The notes: a model not told the origin generated them from the letters alone. Shown: positions 27,506-35,039, counted from the stretch's first letter. The stretch: 37,083 nucleotides of DNA from Bordetella parapertussis (GCA_945870465.1 CAMBSS010000021.1:1-37083); one strand, 5' to 3'. Program-made: numbers and translations.

Positions 27506-28582
27506 ATGGCAAATCTTTCGTTTCGACTCGCGCGTCCCTTGCTGCATCTGCTCGATCCGGAAGCCGCTCACGGCGTCACGGTCTGGGCCCTCAAGCATGG
27601 CTTTGCGGGCGCCGCCACGGCTGCGGACGATCCGGTGTTGTCGACGCGCGTGTGGGACCTCGACTTCAGCAATCCGCTCGGGCTTGCCGCGGGTTTCGAT
27701 AAAGACGCCGAAGTCGTCGACGCGATGCTTGCGCTGGGTTTCGGTTTCGTCGAAGCGGGCACCGTTACGCCGCAGTCGCAAGCCGGAAATTCGCGGCCGC
27801 GTCTGTTTCGTCTTGACGAAGATCAGGGCGTGATCAACCGTTTCGGCTTCAACAGCAAGGGGCTGGCGGCATTTTCCGCCAGACTCAAGGCACGGCGCGA
27901 AGGCAGCGCGACGCGCGGTATCGTCGGCGCCAACGTCGGCAAGAACCGCGATACTGCGGATGCCGCTGCCGACTATGCCAAAGGCGTTGAAGTCACTTGC
28001 GGCCTCGCCGACTATCTCGTGTGCAATCTGTCGTCGCCAAACACGCCGGGATTGCGCAACCTGCAGGCGCGCGACCAGATGCAGGAATTGATACTGCGCG
28101 TGCTGGAAGCGCGTCAGCGTGCGGCCGGCACCGGCCGCGTGCCGCCGTTGCTGGTGAAAGTTGGGCCTGATCTGGACGACGCTGCGATAAGCGATATCGC
28201 CGAAGTAGCATTGGCGACAAAAATCGACGGGCTGATCGTCGGCAATACCACCATCGAACGTTTTGACACTTTGCGCAGCCGCCACGCACAGGAAAGCGGC
28301 GGCCTGTCGGGCCTGCCGCTGCTGGCCAAGGCCAATAGCTGTCTCGCTGCGATGTACCGTGCCGTCGGCGGGCGCCTGCCTATCATAGGCTGCGGTGGCG
28401 TCGCCAGCGGCGAGCATGCGTATGCGAAAATCCGCGCCGGGGCGTCGCTGGTGCAACTGTATTCCGCGCTCGTCTATCAGGGGCCGGGGCTGATAGTCCG
28501 CATCAAGCAGGAACTGGCACTGCGCCTGCGCGCGGACGGTTTCAAGGCAGTCGCCGAAGCTGTCGGCGCCGACAACCGCTGA
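27506..28582 (+). CDS. pyrD: Dihydroorotate dehydrogenase (quinone), class 2
   Basis: A 358-residue membrane-associated flavoenzyme that oxidises dihydroorotate to orotate with quinone as acceptor, step four of pyrimidine synthesis. The start is ATG 27506. The class 2 N-terminal membrane helix region (FRLARPLLHLLDPEAAHG) is present. The catalytic base is Ser177 in CNLSSPNTPGLR, the class 2 hallmark, and FMN contacts include NPLGLAAGFDKD (56-67), GTVTPQSQAGN (85-95), IVGNTT and IIGCGGVASGEHAYAKIRAGASLVQLYSA. Divergent from ubiX. Intact. Confidence 0.96.
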   Translation: MANLSFRLARPLLHLLDPEAAHGVTVWALKHGFAGAATAADDPVLSTRVWDLDFSNPLGLAAGFDKDAEVVDAMLALGFGFVEAGTVTPQSQAGNSRPRLFRLDEDQGVINRFGFNSKGLAAFSARLKARREGSATRGIVGANVGKNRDTADAAADYAKGVEVTCGLADYLVCNLSSPNTPGLRNLQARDQMQELILRVLEARQRAAGTGRVPPLLVKVGPDLDDAAISDIAEVALATKIDGLIVGNTTIERFDTLRSRHAQESGGLSGLPLLAKANSCLAAMYRAVGGRLPIIGCGGVASGEHAYAKIRAGASLVQLYSALVYQGPGLIVRIKQELALRLRADGFKAVAEAVGADNR

Positions 28583-28698
28583 GCGTTGCAAGGGTGGCGC
28601 GAAATTTTCGCAGTTGCTTCACCGGCGCAGTGGTTATAAAGTGGGCCCCCCTCGCGTCCCGTCACGCATTCCTGTCAAACACCGAAGCGAAGAACCCC

Positions 28699-29685
28699 AT
28701 GCTACCCATGCTCTCGCGCCTGTTTCAATTGCCCGTATTTTTCGCTTTGGCTGCCGCTATCGGCGCGCCGGCATTCGCGCAGGACTGGCCGTCCAAACCC
28801 ATATCGATCGTAATGGGATTTCCGGCCGGCTCGGGGGTCGACATCGTTGCACGCACGCTGCAGGAGTCGATGGAGAAATCGCTCAACGCCAGGGTTGTCA
28901 CTGAATACCGGGCGGGCGCAGGCGGCAATATCGCGTCCGATTACGTCGCCAAGGCGCGCGCAGACGGCTACACGATATTGCTCGGGACCGCTGCGACGCA
29001 CGGCGTCAATGCCGCGCTCTACAGGAATCTGCCGTTCGACGTCGAAGCGGATTTCACGCCGATCGCGCCGCTTGTCGACGTTTCGAACGTGTTGACCATC
29101 AATCCCGAAGTCATCGACGTCAAGACGGTCGGAGAATTCATCGACAGGGTCAAGGCGAATCCCGGCAAATACAACTTTGCGTCGACCGGCAACGGTACCG
29201 GCACTCACCTCGCATTCGCGGAGTTCAATGCCAAGGCGGGGCTCAACATGCAGCACGTGCCCTACAAGGGTAGCGTCGAGGCGATCCAGGGCATGATCAA
29301 GGGCGATGTGTGCTGCCTGTTCGCGCAAGTCCAAACGGTCATTCAGCACTGGCGTGCGAACCGCCTGCGCCTGTTGGGTGTATCGACGAAGGCGCGCGTC
29401 AACGCGGTATCCGAGATTCCGTCGATTGCCGAAGCCGGCCTGCCAGGCTTCGAGAGCTATACGTGGTTCGGCTTGTTGGGGCCGAAAGGGCTCGATCCAA
29501 AAATCGCTGCAGCGATCAACAGTGCGGTGCGCACCGCACTGGAAACGCCCGCCATCCGGCAAAAGTTGATCGAGCTCGGCAATGCGCCACGCGTCGAATC
29601 GGTCGAGCAGTTCAGGGCGACGGTGAAAAGCGATCGCGCGAAATGGGCGGCCGTAGTCAAAGCGACGGGTGCTACGATCGACTGA
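28699..29685 (+). CDS. Bug-family tripartite tricarboxylate transporter receptor protein
   Basis: A 328-residue periplasmic solute receptor of the Bug (TctC) family, which captures carboxylates and other small organics for TctAB-type or orphan uptake. The start is ATG 28699. The signal peptide covers residues 1-27 (cleavage AFA/QDWPSKPI). The family start WPSKPISIVMGFPAGSGVDIVAR, the AGAGGNIASDYVAKARADGYTIL ligand loop and NFASTGNGTGTHLA are clear. No TctA or TctB genes are near, which is usual for the expanded Bug families of betaproteobacteria. Its neighbours, a lactonase-like hydrolase and two MmgE/PrpD enzymes, hint at a carboxylate substrate; this is inference. Confidence 0.92.
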   Translation: MLPMLSRLFQLPVFFALAAAIGAPAFAQDWPSKPISIVMGFPAGSGVDIVARTLQESMEKSLNARVVTEYRAGAGGNIASDYVAKARADGYTILLGTAATHGVNAALYRNLPFDVEADFTPIAPLVDVSNVLTINPEVIDVKTVGEFIDRVKANPGKYNFASTGNGTGTHLAFAEFNAKAGLNMQHVPYKGSVEAIQGMIKGDVCCLFAQVQTVIQHWRANRLRLLGVSTKARVNAVSEIPSIAEAGLPGFESYTWFGLLGPKGLDPKIAAAINSAVRTALETPAIRQKLIELGNAPRVESVEQFRATVKSDRAKWAAVVKATGATID

Positions 29686-29801
29686 TCGTCGTCGCGGCGC
29701 CCTGGGTATGCGAGCAGGGCGTCATCTCAAGCAGGGGGGGGCGAGGGGCGCAGCCTCCTTGTACAATAATAACAGTTCGGTAATTCACAAGCGGGGACAG
29801 G

Positions 29802-30599
29802 ATGACGACCGAAATCTACGAGGTTTACGCAATCAAATATGCGACGCGCAATGCGAAGCGCAGCGACCATTTTGTCGGCGGCGATCCGCACGACGCGCCA
29901 ATGCCGATGGACTACTTCGTGTGGGTGGTGCGCAACTCCGCGCGCACCTTCGTCATCGACACGGGTTTCACGCGCGAGGTCGGCGAGGCGCGCAAGCGCA
30001 CGTTTCTGCGCTCGCCGGCCGAGGGGCTCGCCATGCTCGGCGTCGATGCGAAGGAAGTGAAGGACGTGATCATCACGCACATGCATTACGATCACGTCGG
30101 CACTTTTCACGATTTCCCGAAGGCGCAGTTTCATCTGCAGGACGAAGAGATGGCGTTCGCGACGGGCCGCCAGATGCGCCACACGCGTTTTCGCCACAGC
30201 ATCGAAGTCGAGAATGTCGTCGGCATGGTGCGGCTGGTGTTCGGCGACCGCGTAACGTTCTATCGCGGCGATGCCGAGCTGGCGCCGGGCGTGAGCCTGC
30301 ACCATATCGGCGGGCATACGCCGGGCCTGCAGTGCGTACGCGTGATGACGAAGCGCGGCTGGGTGGTGCTGGCGTCGGATGCGACGCATTATTACGAGCA
30401 CATCGAAGGCGATCGCTGTTTCGTGACCGTTTACAATGTGGGCGATACGCTCGAAGGCTATAGTATGTTGCGGCGCCTCGCCGCTTCGCCCAGGCACATC
30501 ATCCCCGGTCACGATCCGCTGGTCATGCAGCGCTACCCTGCAGTATCCAAGGCGCTCGATGGTATTGCGGTGAGTCTCGATGTGGATCCGAAAGAATAA
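29802..30599 (+). CDS. MBL-fold metallohydrolase, N-acyl homoserine lactonase-like
   Basis: A 265-residue metallo-beta-lactamase-fold hydrolase of the AttM/AiiA-like lactonase group. The dinuclear metal motif is HMHYDH (His93, His95, Asp97, His98). Further ligands follow in IGGHTPG, ASDATHY (Asp) and PGHDPLV (His). GGGGACAGG is just before ATG 29802. No signal peptide, so cytoplasmic. Placed between a Bug receptor and two MmgE/PrpD genes, a catabolic lactonase or thioester hydrolase is as likely as quorum quenching. A G8 tract lies 60 nt upstream. Confidence 0.85.
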   Translation: MTTEIYEVYAIKYATRNAKRSDHFVGGDPHDAPMPMDYFVWVVRNSARTFVIDTGFTREVGEARKRTFLRSPAEGLAMLGVDAKEVKDVIITHMHYDHVGTFHDFPKAQFHLQDEEMAFATGRQMRHTRFRHSIEVENVVGMVRLVFGDRVTFYRGDAELAPGVSLHHIGGHTPGLQCVRVMTKRGWVVLASDATHYYEHIEGDRCFVTVYNVGDTLEGYSMLRRLAASPRHIIPGHDPLVMQRYPAVSKALDGIAVSLDVDPKE

Positions 30600-30626
30600 C
30601 AAGAAGCAGTCTAAAAAACAGTTTGG

Positions 30627-30729
30627 AACCGCCGATGAACGCGGATGAACGCAGATAAGCTCAAGGGGTTTGTCTTGATTCGGGGAAAGGTCTGATTATA
30701 TCGGCGTCAATCGGCGTCAATCGGCGGTT
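30627..30729. repeat. REP/MITE-like imperfect inverted repeat
   Basis: Two 31-nt arms (30627-30657 and 30699-30729) are inverted copies with 25 of 31 positions matching; both begin AACCGCCGAT when read inward. Each arm holds an internal 10-nt direct repeat (GATGAACGC / GATTGACGC type). The 41-nt centre has no gene. The layout resembles small dispersed palindromic elements of proteobacteria. It lies in the 243-bp gap between the lactonase-like and first MmgE/PrpD genes and may also end transcription. Confidence 0.7.
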
Positions 30730-30842
30730 GCTTGTCGGTGTTGTATTTTTGAGATGAGTTTAAGTTCATTTATCAGGTGCAGCACCGGCCAGTAGGCTGC
30801 CACTGCGCGCACGACAATCCAACTAATGAGGAATATCGCAAC

Positions 30843-32249
30843 ATGAGCGGCAACGCACCACCATTACTCGAGAACGCAACGCGCGACCTCGCCGCGTTTG
30901 CGGCCAAGCTGAAGTTCGAAGACATTCCGCGCGAAGCAGTGGAGCGCATCAAATATTGCGCGCTCGACAGCATAGGCTGCTGCCTGTTTGGCGTGACCCT
31001 GCCGTGGACCAAACATGTGCAGGCGATGGTGCAGGAGGAGGGTGCAAAAGCCGCAGCATCGATATTCGGCGGCGGCGGCAAAACGACGGTTGCGCATGCG
31101 GTGCTCGTCAACGGCACGGCAGGGCACGCGTTCGAGCTTGACGACATGCACAAGGAGTCTATCGTGCATCCGGGCTCGCTCGCGACGCCAGTGGCGCTGG
31201 CGTTCGCGGAAGCAGCCGGCGGCTCGCCGGGACGCGACGTGATTACGGGCATGGTCGCCGGCTACGAAGTCGGCACGCGCGTCGGCAACGCCGCGACCAT
31301 GAGCTTGTTCCTGCGCGGCTTTCATCCGCAAGGTACTTCGGGCGCGTTTGTTGCCGCGGGTACTGCGGGACGCATGCTGAATCTCGATGCGGGCCAGATG
31401 CAGCACACGCTCGGCATCGTCGGCTCGCAGGCCGGTGGGCTGATGGCAGCGCAGGAAGGCGCCATGGTCAAACGCTTCCACTGCGGACGCGCGGCGCAAA
31501 GCGGTGTTTACTCGGCGTTGCTCGCGCGGCGCGGTTTCACCGGCATTACCGATGTGCTGGAGGCGCCGTATGGCGGCTACCTGAGTTCGTATTCGGACAA
31601 GCCGAATCCGCAACGCCTGACGGCGGGCCTGGGAGGCGAGACCTGGGAGACGCTTAACGTCGGTTACAAGCCGCACGCGAGCGTTACCAGCATACACACG
31701 ACGCTTGATGCGCTGGCGGACCTCATGCGCGAGAACAAGCTGAAACCCGACGACATCGCCACGGTTGACGCCGGCGTGAGCCACATGACCTATGTGCATT
31801 GCGCTTGGGAATACAAGGCGCAGGGCGTGACCGCGGCGCAGATGAACCTTTTTTACGGTCTCGCCGTGATCGCATACGACGGCGTGGCGTTCGTCGACCA
31901 ATATCGCGAAGACCGCTTGCACGACCCGAAGATTTTCGATTTCATCAAGCGCATCACCGCGCACGTTGATCCGGAAATCGAAGGCATGGGCGCTGCTTTC
32001 CGGCACGCCGCACGCCTTTCCATCACGACGCGTGACGGCCGCACCTTCAAGCGCGAGATCCTGAATCGCCGTGGCAGCCCGGAAAACCCGCTCAAGCCCG
32101 AGGACATCGAATACAAGTTTCGCCATGTCGTCAAATCCTGTCTGACGCCGGCAAACATCGACAAAGTCATGCAACTCGTGAGCAAGCTCGACAAGCTCGA
32201 CAGCACCAGCGAACTCATCGCTATCCTCGCCGCACCGACGGCCAACTGA
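30843..32249 (+). CDS. MmgE/PrpD family protein (first copy)
   Basis: A 468-residue member of the MmgE/PrpD superfamily, which includes 2-methylcitrate dehydratase, iminodisuccinate epimerase and cis-aconitate decarboxylase. GAGGA lies upstream of ATG 30843. The family core is clear: YCALDSIGCCLFG near the N terminus, VAHAVLVNGTAGHAFELDDMHKESIVHPGS (the HAFELDD acid-base motif), GYEVGTRVG, GFHPQGTSGAFVAAGTAGRMLNLD, EGAMVKRFHCGRAAQSGVYSALLARRGFTG and KPHASVTSIHTTLDAL. It is not close to canonical PrpD by length or context (no prpBC), so the substrate is open. It is followed by a second family member after 34 bp. Confidence 0.88.
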   Translation: MSGNAPPLLENATRDLAAFAAKLKFEDIPREAVERIKYCALDSIGCCLFGVTLPWTKHVQAMVQEEGAKAAASIFGGGGKTTVAHAVLVNGTAGHAFELDDMHKESIVHPGSLATPVALAFAEAAGGSPGRDVITGMVAGYEVGTRVGNAATMSLFLRGFHPQGTSGAFVAAGTAGRMLNLDAGQMQHTLGIVGSQAGGLMAAQEGAMVKRFHCGRAAQSGVYSALLARRGFTGITDVLEAPYGGYLSSYSDKPNPQRLTAGLGGETWETLNVGYKPHASVTSIHTTLDALADLMRENKLKPDDIATVDAGVSHMTYVHCAWEYKAQGVTAAQMNLFYGLAVIAYDGVAFVDQYREDRLHDPKIFDFIKRITAHVDPEIEGMGAAFRHAARLSITTRDGRTFKREILNRRGSPENPLKPEDIEYKFRHVVKSCLTPANIDKVMQLVSKLDKLDSTSELIAILAAPTAN

Positions 32250-32283
32250 ACCATCCCCAATTCAACCTGACTTCTGGACGATC

Positions 32284-33651
32284 ATGGCAACCACAATAGC
32301 AACGCAACTGGCACAGCACTTTCACAAATTCGACTATCGGCAGCTTCCGGATGCTTCGCGCAATTCGGTCAAACGTCTCTTGCTGGACTACCTGGGTGTG
32401 GCGATCGCCGGCAGCCAGACCGAAAGCGGCCATGCGGCACGCATGTTCGCCCAGTGTTCCGGCACGAAAGCTGAATCGACACTGATCGGCGACACGGTGC
32501 GTGTGCCGGCCGCGAACGCGGCTTTTGCCAATGCGATTTCCTCGCACAGCATAGAACTCGACGACATCGACGTGATCGCGCTGTTTCATTTCAGTCCACC
32601 GGTATTTTCCGCGGCGCTCGCCGCTGCGGAGCAGCACAGCGCGAGCGGCAAGCAATTGCTGGTTGCGCTGGCCGCCGGTTGTGAAATGATGGAGCGGGTG
32701 AGCCGGGCCGCCAATAATTCGCTGCGCAACCGCGCGTTTCACACAACGCCGACCTGCGGAGTGTTCGGTGCCACGGTGGCGGCGGCCAAGCTGTACCGGC
32801 TGACGCCCGCCAAGCTGACTTCAGCGTTCGGGCTCGCTGGCGCGCAGGCGTCGGGCCTGATGGAGATGTACGGGCCGTCGATGCAGAAACGCTTCAACCC
32901 GGGGCCCGCCGCGCGCAACGGCGTCACCGCCGCGGGCATGGCGCATTTCGGCTTTACCGGCGCCGCCACCATATTCGAAGGCGAGCGCGGCTTCCTGCGC
33001 GCCTTCACCGACAAGTCGGACGCTTCGCAACTGACCGCTGGCCTCGACCAACCGTACCAGCTCGACATCGAGTTCAAGCCCTATTCGTGCGCACGACCGA
33101 TTCACAACGCGATTGACTGCGCGCTGGAGATACGCAAGCAGCACCAACCCAAGCTTGACGAGATCAAGCACATCAGTGTGGCGCGCCATCCCGACTGGGC
33201 GCTCTATCATCAGAACAAGACGCCGCAGACTTATCATGAGGCGCAGGTCAGCCTGCCGTATTCGGTGGCGGTCGCGCTGAAGGAAGGCGCCGCGCTGTTG
33301 AAGCAGTACACCGACCGCAAATTGAAAGACCCGGTATTGCGCCGGATTTCGGATCTCGTGGACATCACGGTTGATTCGTCACTGCCGCGCGGCGTGTCGT
33401 GCAAGATGACGATGAACATGAACGATGGGCGGCAATTCGTGTCGCAAGTCGACTATCCGAAAGGCTCGATCCAGAACTCGATGTCGGACGCGGAGCTGCG
33501 TTTCAAGTTCGACACCCTCGCCACCCCGGTGATCGGCGAAGCGCACGCCGCCCAGCTTGCCGACCTGGTGGCCGGCATAGAGCAGGTGAGCGACATCGGC
33601 AAATTGATGCGCTTGACCGCGAAACCCAAGCGCGCCGGCAAGAAGAAGTAA
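32284..33651 (+). CDS. MmgE/PrpD family protein (second copy)
   Basis: A 455-residue MmgE/PrpD enzyme, clearly diverged from the gene before it. Shared landmarks are LLLDYLGVAIAGSQTESG, NAAFANAISSHSIELDDID (the HSIELDD motif), GCEMMERVSRAANNSLRNRAFHTTPTCGVFGATVAAAKLYRL, ASGLMEMYGPSMQKRFNPGPAARNGVTAAGMAHFGFTG and the C-terminal RRISDLVDITVD. Two adjacent paralogues transcribed together may form a heteromer or catalyse successive steps, for example epimerisation and dehydration; this is inference. A GC-rich hairpin follows the stop. Confidence 0.88.
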   Translation: MATTIATQLAQHFHKFDYRQLPDASRNSVKRLLLDYLGVAIAGSQTESGHAARMFAQCSGTKAESTLIGDTVRVPAANAAFANAISSHSIELDDIDVIALFHFSPPVFSAALAAAEQHSASGKQLLVALAAGCEMMERVSRAANNSLRNRAFHTTPTCGVFGATVAAAKLYRLTPAKLTSAFGLAGAQASGLMEMYGPSMQKRFNPGPAARNGVTAAGMAHFGFTGAATIFEGERGFLRAFTDKSDASQLTAGLDQPYQLDIEFKPYSCARPIHNAIDCALEIRKQHQPKLDEIKHISVARHPDWALYHQNKTPQTYHEAQVSLPYSVAVALKEGAALLKQYTDRKLKDPVLRRISDLVDITVDSSLPRGVSCKMTMNMNDGRQFVSQVDYPKGSIQNSMSDAELRFKFDTLATPVIGEAHAAQLADLVAGIEQVSDIGKLMRLTAKPKRAGKKK

Positions 33652-33663
33652 TGCGCCGCCAGC

Positions 33664-33687
33664 GGCGGGGATCCGGTTGTCCCCGCC
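33664..33687 (+). terminator. GC-rich hairpin after the second MmgE/PrpD gene
   Basis: A perfect 8-bp stem (GGCGGGGA at 33664-33671 with TCCCCGCC at 33680-33687) and 8-nt loop, 12 nt after the stop. Very stable but without a T run. Confidence 0.5.
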
Positions 33688-33723
33688 TGCCAGCGGGTGG
33701 TTTCGGCAAAGCGGGGTCCCTGC

Positions 33724-33729
33724 TATAAA
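33724..33729 (+). promoter_or_regulatory. -10 element of the tRNA-Arg promoter
   Basis: TATAAA, 17 nt before the first base of the tRNA. The -35 region is weak. Confidence 0.35.
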
Positions 33730-33746
33730 CCGCCTCCTTCACGCAT

Positions 33747-33823
33747 GCGCCCGTAGCTCATCTGGATAGAGTACTTGGCTACGAACCAAGGGGTAGCAAG
33801 TTCGAATCTTGCCGGGCGCACCA
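33747..33823 (+). tRNA. tRNA-Arg (anticodon ACG)
   Basis: A 77-nt tRNA with encoded CCA. The acceptor stem is GCGCCCG with CGGGCGC, then discriminator A. The D arm is GCTC/GAGT. The anticodon stem CTTGG/CCAAG closes the loop CTACGAA, with anticodon ACG at 33781-33783 (read as ICG after deamination, decoding CGN arginine codons). The variable loop is GGGTA and the T arm GCAAG-TTCGAAT-CTTGC. All stems pair. Its 3' 46 nt are copied at 34960-35005, so the 3' half was probably supplied by an inserted element. Confidence 0.97.
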
Positions 33824-33830
33824 GAAAATA

Positions 33831-33858
33831 AAAGGGTTGCAGAGATGCAGCCCTTTTT
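33831..33858 (+). terminator. Terminator of tRNA-Arg (element-derived)
   Basis: AGGGTTGCA (33833-33841) pairs with TGCAGCCCT (33846-33854), with one G-U, and flanking A/T pairs extend it. Five T residues end it. A standard intrinsic terminator 8 nt after the tRNA CCA. Confidence 0.85.
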
Positions 33859-33955
33859 CATTTTCAGTCTTGCTACCAACTTGCTACCTGGCTGGAGGCT
33901 TGTCCATGGCGAATTCGTAAATGTTAGCGCGAGTCGCCGCATTTCACGCAAATGG

Positions 33956-34477
33956 TCATTGCGGATCAGTCAAGATCGAGCGCACGGTCTCCAATGTCAT
34001 AATAAGGGTCATCGGCTGTAAGGGCGATTCCACGAATCCGCGCGACAAATAGAACTGTTTGGCCTCTGGTGAAAGGGCGTGGACCAAGATTGCGAAAACG
34101 CCTGCGCCACTGGCAACGGTAACCGCGCGAATCATCGCATCGCGCAGCAGGGCGCTGCCGAGTCCCCGATTGTGATGGTGCTTGTCAATTGCCAACCGGC
34201 CAAGTAGCAGCAACGGTAGCGGATCTGGCATGTTGCGCCGCATTGCTTTTGGCGCAGCCTCGTGGCTGATCGCCCCGGCGGAAAGACTGTAATAGCCAAC
34301 TACCAAATTACCGGCGCACAACACGAAGCAGCGTGAGGCGCCTGAACTATGGTTCTTGAGCGCACGCTTTTTGAGCCACTCGTCAAGGACCGGTTCGCCG
34401 CTTTCGAAATTCGATAAATCATGCTCAGGGCCGATCGGGATCGGCGGCGATAGGTCGACTACGGTTATTTCTCCCAA
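33956..34477 (-). CDS. GNAT-family acetyltransferase toxin (TacT-like)
   Basis: A 173-residue GNAT protein of the TacT/AtaT type, toxins that acetylate the amino group of aminoacyl-tRNAs and block translation. The N-terminal helix segment NFESGEPVLDEWLKKRALKNHSSGASRCFV is characteristic. The acetyl-CoA loop is HHNRGLGSALL (about 101-111), after LLLGRLAIDKH; the probable catalytic tyrosine is Tyr143 in FYLSRGF. The start overlaps the antitoxin gene by 13 nt, the usual coupled layout. It lies inside the tRNA-bounded insert. Which tRNA it attacks cannot be told. Confidence 0.88.
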   Translation of the reverse strand: MGEITVVDLSPPIPIGPEHDLSNFESGEPVLDEWLKKRALKNHSSGASRCFVLCAGNLVVGYYSLSAGAISHEAAPKAMRRNMPDPLPLLLLGRLAIDKHHHNRGLGSALLRDAMIRAVTVASGAGVFAILVHALSPEAKQFYLSRGFVESPLQPMTLIMTLETVRSILTDPQ

Positions 34478-34746
34478 GGTGCTTTTGTCTTGAGCAGCCG
34501 ACGCAGTTTGTCTGTCGCTGGCAGCGGCCGATCAAGCAGTTCCTGGAGCTTGGTGAACGTGCCGGCACTGACCGCGAAGAATGCTTGGTCGAGCAGCACA
34601 TCCTCAGCTTTGTTGCAGGCGGCCTCGAGCATAAAATCAGAACGGCTGCGACCGAGCCGAGCGGCCGCTTGGTCGATCAAATCGCGTTGTCGCGCCTTCG
34701 CGCGGATATTGATGGAAACAGCTACTACAGCGTGTGCTTGTGACAT
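34465..34746 (-). CDS. DUF1778 ribbon-helix-helix antitoxin (TacA-like)
   Basis: A 93-residue antitoxin that should bind and neutralise the adjacent GNAT toxin and repress the operon. The N-terminal ribbon-helix-helix is visible (SINIRAKARQRDLIDQAAARLGRSRSDFMLEAACNKAEDVL). The C-terminal half (DQAFFAVSAGTFTKLQELLDRPL) is the typical DUF1778 toxin-wrapping tail. AAGGAG lies 8 nt before ATG 34746. A perfect palindrome 27 bp further upstream is the likely operator. Confidence 0.9.
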   Translation of the reverse strand: MSQAHAVVAVSINIRAKARQRDLIDQAAARLGRSRSDFMLEAACNKAEDVLLDQAFFAVSAGTFTKLQELLDRPLPATDKLRRLLKTKAPWEK

Positions 34747-34772
34747 GGCAACGTCTCCTTATACTTGATTAA

Positions 34773-34788
34773 TATACATAAATGTATA
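34773..34788 (-). promoter_or_regulatory. Candidate operator of the toxin-antitoxin operon
   Basis: TATACAT (34773-34779) and ATGTATA (34782-34788) form a perfect palindrome with a 2-bp centre, in an AT-rich stretch upstream of the antitoxin gene. The position suits autorepression by the ribbon-helix-helix protein. A related ATACTT motif at 34761 may be a further half-site. Confidence 0.55.
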
Positions 34789-34959
34789 GAAGAGTGCAAC
34801 ACAATAGATGCCCGATCCAAAGTCTGGATATCGGTATCATAGAATTATCGCGCTTATTAAAATCAAGGACTTACGAACGCACCTGACGTGGTTGAGCGAT
34901 ACATTTTCGTTGAGATAAACGATTAATTGCACAGGGTATTTATATGCTGCTACGACCTC

Positions 34960-35005
34960 GCTACGAACCAAGGGGCAGCAAGTTCGAATCTTGCCGGGCG
35001 CGCCA
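34960..35005 (+). repeat. Displaced tRNA-Arg 3' end (att-type direct repeat)
   Basis: 44 of 46 positions match the tRNA-Arg segment 33778-33823, from the anticodon loop to CCA; the differences are one in the variable loop and the discriminator (A to G). The 5' half of the tRNA is absent, so it cannot fold into a tRNA. It marks the far edge of an integrated element. Confidence 0.9.
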
Positions 35006-35014
35006 CTCTGGTAC

Positions 35015-35039
35015 GAAGCTGGGCACCTCGCCCAGCTTC
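35015..35039 (+). terminator. Terminator-like hairpin after the tRNA 3' copy
   Basis: A perfect 10-bp stem (GAAGCTGGGC with GCCCAGCTTC) and 5-nt loop, followed by a pyrimidine-rich CCTTCTTTC. It stands 9 nt after the tRNA copy, so it is probably the original tRNA-Arg terminator, left behind by insertion. Confidence 0.65.

Larger units (their letters stand above)
33778..35005. mobile_element. tRNA-Arg-bounded mini-island carrying a toxin-antitoxin pair
   Basis: The 46-nt tRNA 3' segment (33778-33823) recurs in the same direction at 34960-35005 with two mismatches. Tyrosine-recombinase elements that enter tRNA 3' ends leave exactly this pattern. The enclosed 1.14 kb holds only a TacA/TacT-like pair and no integrase, so the element is either a remnant or was moved by another element's integrase. 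Each copy of the tRNA end is followed by its own terminator-like hairpin (33831-33858; 35015-35039), as expected if the second is the original one displaced. Confidence 0.7.

Noticed and set aside
27377..28591. Upstream extension of the ubiX frame to 605 codons
   Set aside because: The extra part is antisense to pyrD; UbiX starts at 27376 with its flavin loop.
23172..30599. Quorum-sensing system made of RpfE and the lactonase-like hydrolase
   Set aside because: The two genes are over 5 kb apart with unrelated core genes between; there is no signal synthase or receptor.
33739..33951. Minus-strand frame encoding SGAPGKIRTCYPLVRSQ
   Set aside because: This is the well-known false protein from reading the antisense strand of a tRNA gene; it covers tRNA-Arg.
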